Shown: piece by piece, positions 63,051 to 64,000 of the stretch | Position numbering within the stretch: position 1 is the stretch's first letter | Layout: each line of letters begins with the position of its first letter | Assembly (NCBI GenBank): GCA_948144175.1 | Contig: CANXME010001453.1 | Location: forward strand, 744,001 to 808,000 | Source: Closterium sp. NIES-65 | Lineage: Eukaryota > Streptophyta > Zygnematophyceae > Desmidiales > Closteriaceae | Direction: 5' to 3' | DNA: 64,000 nucleotides | Notes under the pieces: model-generated | Told to the model about the DNA's origin: nothing | Databases searched by the model: none | What the model saw: only the letters and a program-made list of their open reading frames with translations | Program-made: the position numbers and the translations under genes

Positions 63051-63993
63051 GGTCCTGCCTTAGGACCGTTTTTTTTTAGGGCCCACCGAAGCGCGCCCCG
63101 AGGCGCGCCTTTTTTTTTAGCGACCCCTCGGGTCGCCTTTTCCCTCGCGGCCCCGCTGTCCCTCAGACGCGGCCCCGCCACCTCTCCTGATCGCGGCCCC
63201 GCCGCCTGCTTGACGCGGCCCCGCCGCCTCCCCTGACGCGGCCCCGCCGCCTCCCCTGACGCGGCCCCGCCGCCTCCCCTGACGCGGCCCCGCCGCCTCC
63301 CCTGACGCGGCCCCGCCTCTACTGCCGCGGCCCCGCCGCCGCCTCTGACGGCCCCGCCGCTGCACCCTACGGCCCGCCGCTGCACCCTACGGCCCCGCCG
63401 CTGCACCCTACGGCCCGCCGCTGCTCCTGCCGGCCCGCCGCCTCGCCTGACGGCCCCGCCGCTGCTCCTGCCGGTCCGCCGCTGCTCCTGCCGGCCCGCC
63501 GCTGCACCTGCCGGCCCGCCGCTGCACCCAGCGGCCCGCCGCTTCACCTGACGGCCCTGCCGCTGCACCTGCCGGCCCGCCGCTGCACCCTACGGCCCGC
63601 CGCTGCACCCTACGGCCCGCCGCCTGCACCTGCCGGCCCGCCGCTGCACCTGCCGGCCCGCCGCTGCACCTGCCGGCCGAACCGCCCCAGCAGCCGAACC
63701 GCCCGGGAGCCGAGCCGCCCAACGCCGAGCCGCCCGGGACCCGAGCCGCCCTGCCGCCGAGCCGCCCGGGAGCCGAGCCGCCCTGCACCCGAGCCGCTCA
63801 GCCGCCGAGCCGTCCGGGAGCCGAGCCGCCCTGCGCCCCAGCCGCCCGGGAGCCGAGCCGCTGTGCACCCGAGCCGCCCGGTCGCTGAGCCGCCTTTCTG
63901 CAGAGCTGCACGACCTGCCCTGCCTGGTGAGCACAGTCCCACTGACACTGCGAACTCTTTCCCTACTGCTTGCACTGCGTCGCTGTCGTCGCC
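63051..63993 (+). repeat. Leader of A9 with two hairpins
   Basis: GGGCCC at 63079 is followed by a hairpin with stem GCGCGCC (63091-63108), a T-run and a hairpin with stem GCGACCC (63120-63136). Positions 63150-63340 are 22-bp units like gcggccccgccgcctcccct. Positions 63350-63680 are ctgccggcccgccgctgcac units and 63690-63890 are ccgagccgcccgggag units. Confidence 0.85.
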
Positions 63994-64000
63994 ATGGCTA
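63994..64000 (+). CDS. Gag start of A9 (two codons)
   Basis: gccATGGCTA at the window edge matches the gag start context of A5 and A8 (Met-Ala). Only two complete codons are visible, so the call rests on position at the end of the leader. Confidence 0.6.

Larger units (their letters stand above)
62905..64000 (+). mobile_element. Copia element A9 (5' part, runs off window)
   Basis: A plus-strand family A copy beginning TGTCAGAGTATTATAGC at 62905. It has LTR, primer site, hairpins, leader and the gag ATG at 63994, and leaves the window at 64000. Completeness is unknown. Confidence 0.88.

Overview
This window is eukaryotic and consists almost entirely of transposable elements. I found no host gene, tRNA or rRNA that I can support. 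Nearly all coding sequence is Ty1/copia retrotransposon gag-pol (order gag, protease, integrase, RT, RNase H). The primer-binding sites resemble the plant-type TGGTATCAGAGC, complementary to initiator tRNA-Met, so the genome is most likely from the green-plant lineage. The very GC-rich, Ala/Pro/Gly-rich polyproteins remind me of repeats in streptophyte algae such as desmids, but that is only an impression.

Layout. (1) Positions 1283-17705 hold an old minus-strand copia element, here family C. It is broken by A1 in its 3' LTR (1-1282), by a hAT-type DNA transposon (2170-6942) and by A3 (7702-14240). The hAT itself carries the non-autonomous LTR element D (2338-4327) and the internally deleted A2 (4675-6692). 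(2) Positions 17763-39359 hold a plus-strand family B copia element. It is broken by A4 in its 5' LTR (18349-24882), by the small non-autonomous element E just after its primer site (25197-26731), and by A5 inside its RT domain (30188-37451). (3) Positions 39360-39808 hold a TRIM-like remnant. (4) Positions 39809-53792 are a rearranged pair: plus-strand A6 and minus-strand A7, both cut off in pol and fused tail to tail at about 44452. A7 also carries a truncated minus-strand B copy (47653-51693). (5) Positions 53793-54609 are unclassified. (6) A8 (54610-61936) is complete but decayed. (7) Positions 61941-62897 are a candidate foldback or TIR element. (8) A9 begins at 62905 and leaves the window just after its gag ATG.

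Family A dominates. Its LTRs are only about 130 bp. A long, C-rich, repeat-filled leader follows the primer site and carries a palindrome and often a GC hairpin. One continuous gag-pol frame encodes an odd zinc-knuckle-like motif, a Gly/Gln-rich Gag segment and an EPGGA-repeat linker between integrase and RT. A5 is the standout: identical 132-bp LTRs, a perfect 5-bp target duplication and an unbroken 1965-codon gag-pol, so it looks recently and perhaps still mobile. A4 also has identical LTRs but lacks the Gag N-terminal domain and has two nonsense codons. D and E share family A terminal and leader signals without any pol. Together they suggest an autonomous driver with parasitic, trans-mobilised relatives. 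Seven insertions are dated by nesting and six by exact target-site duplications.
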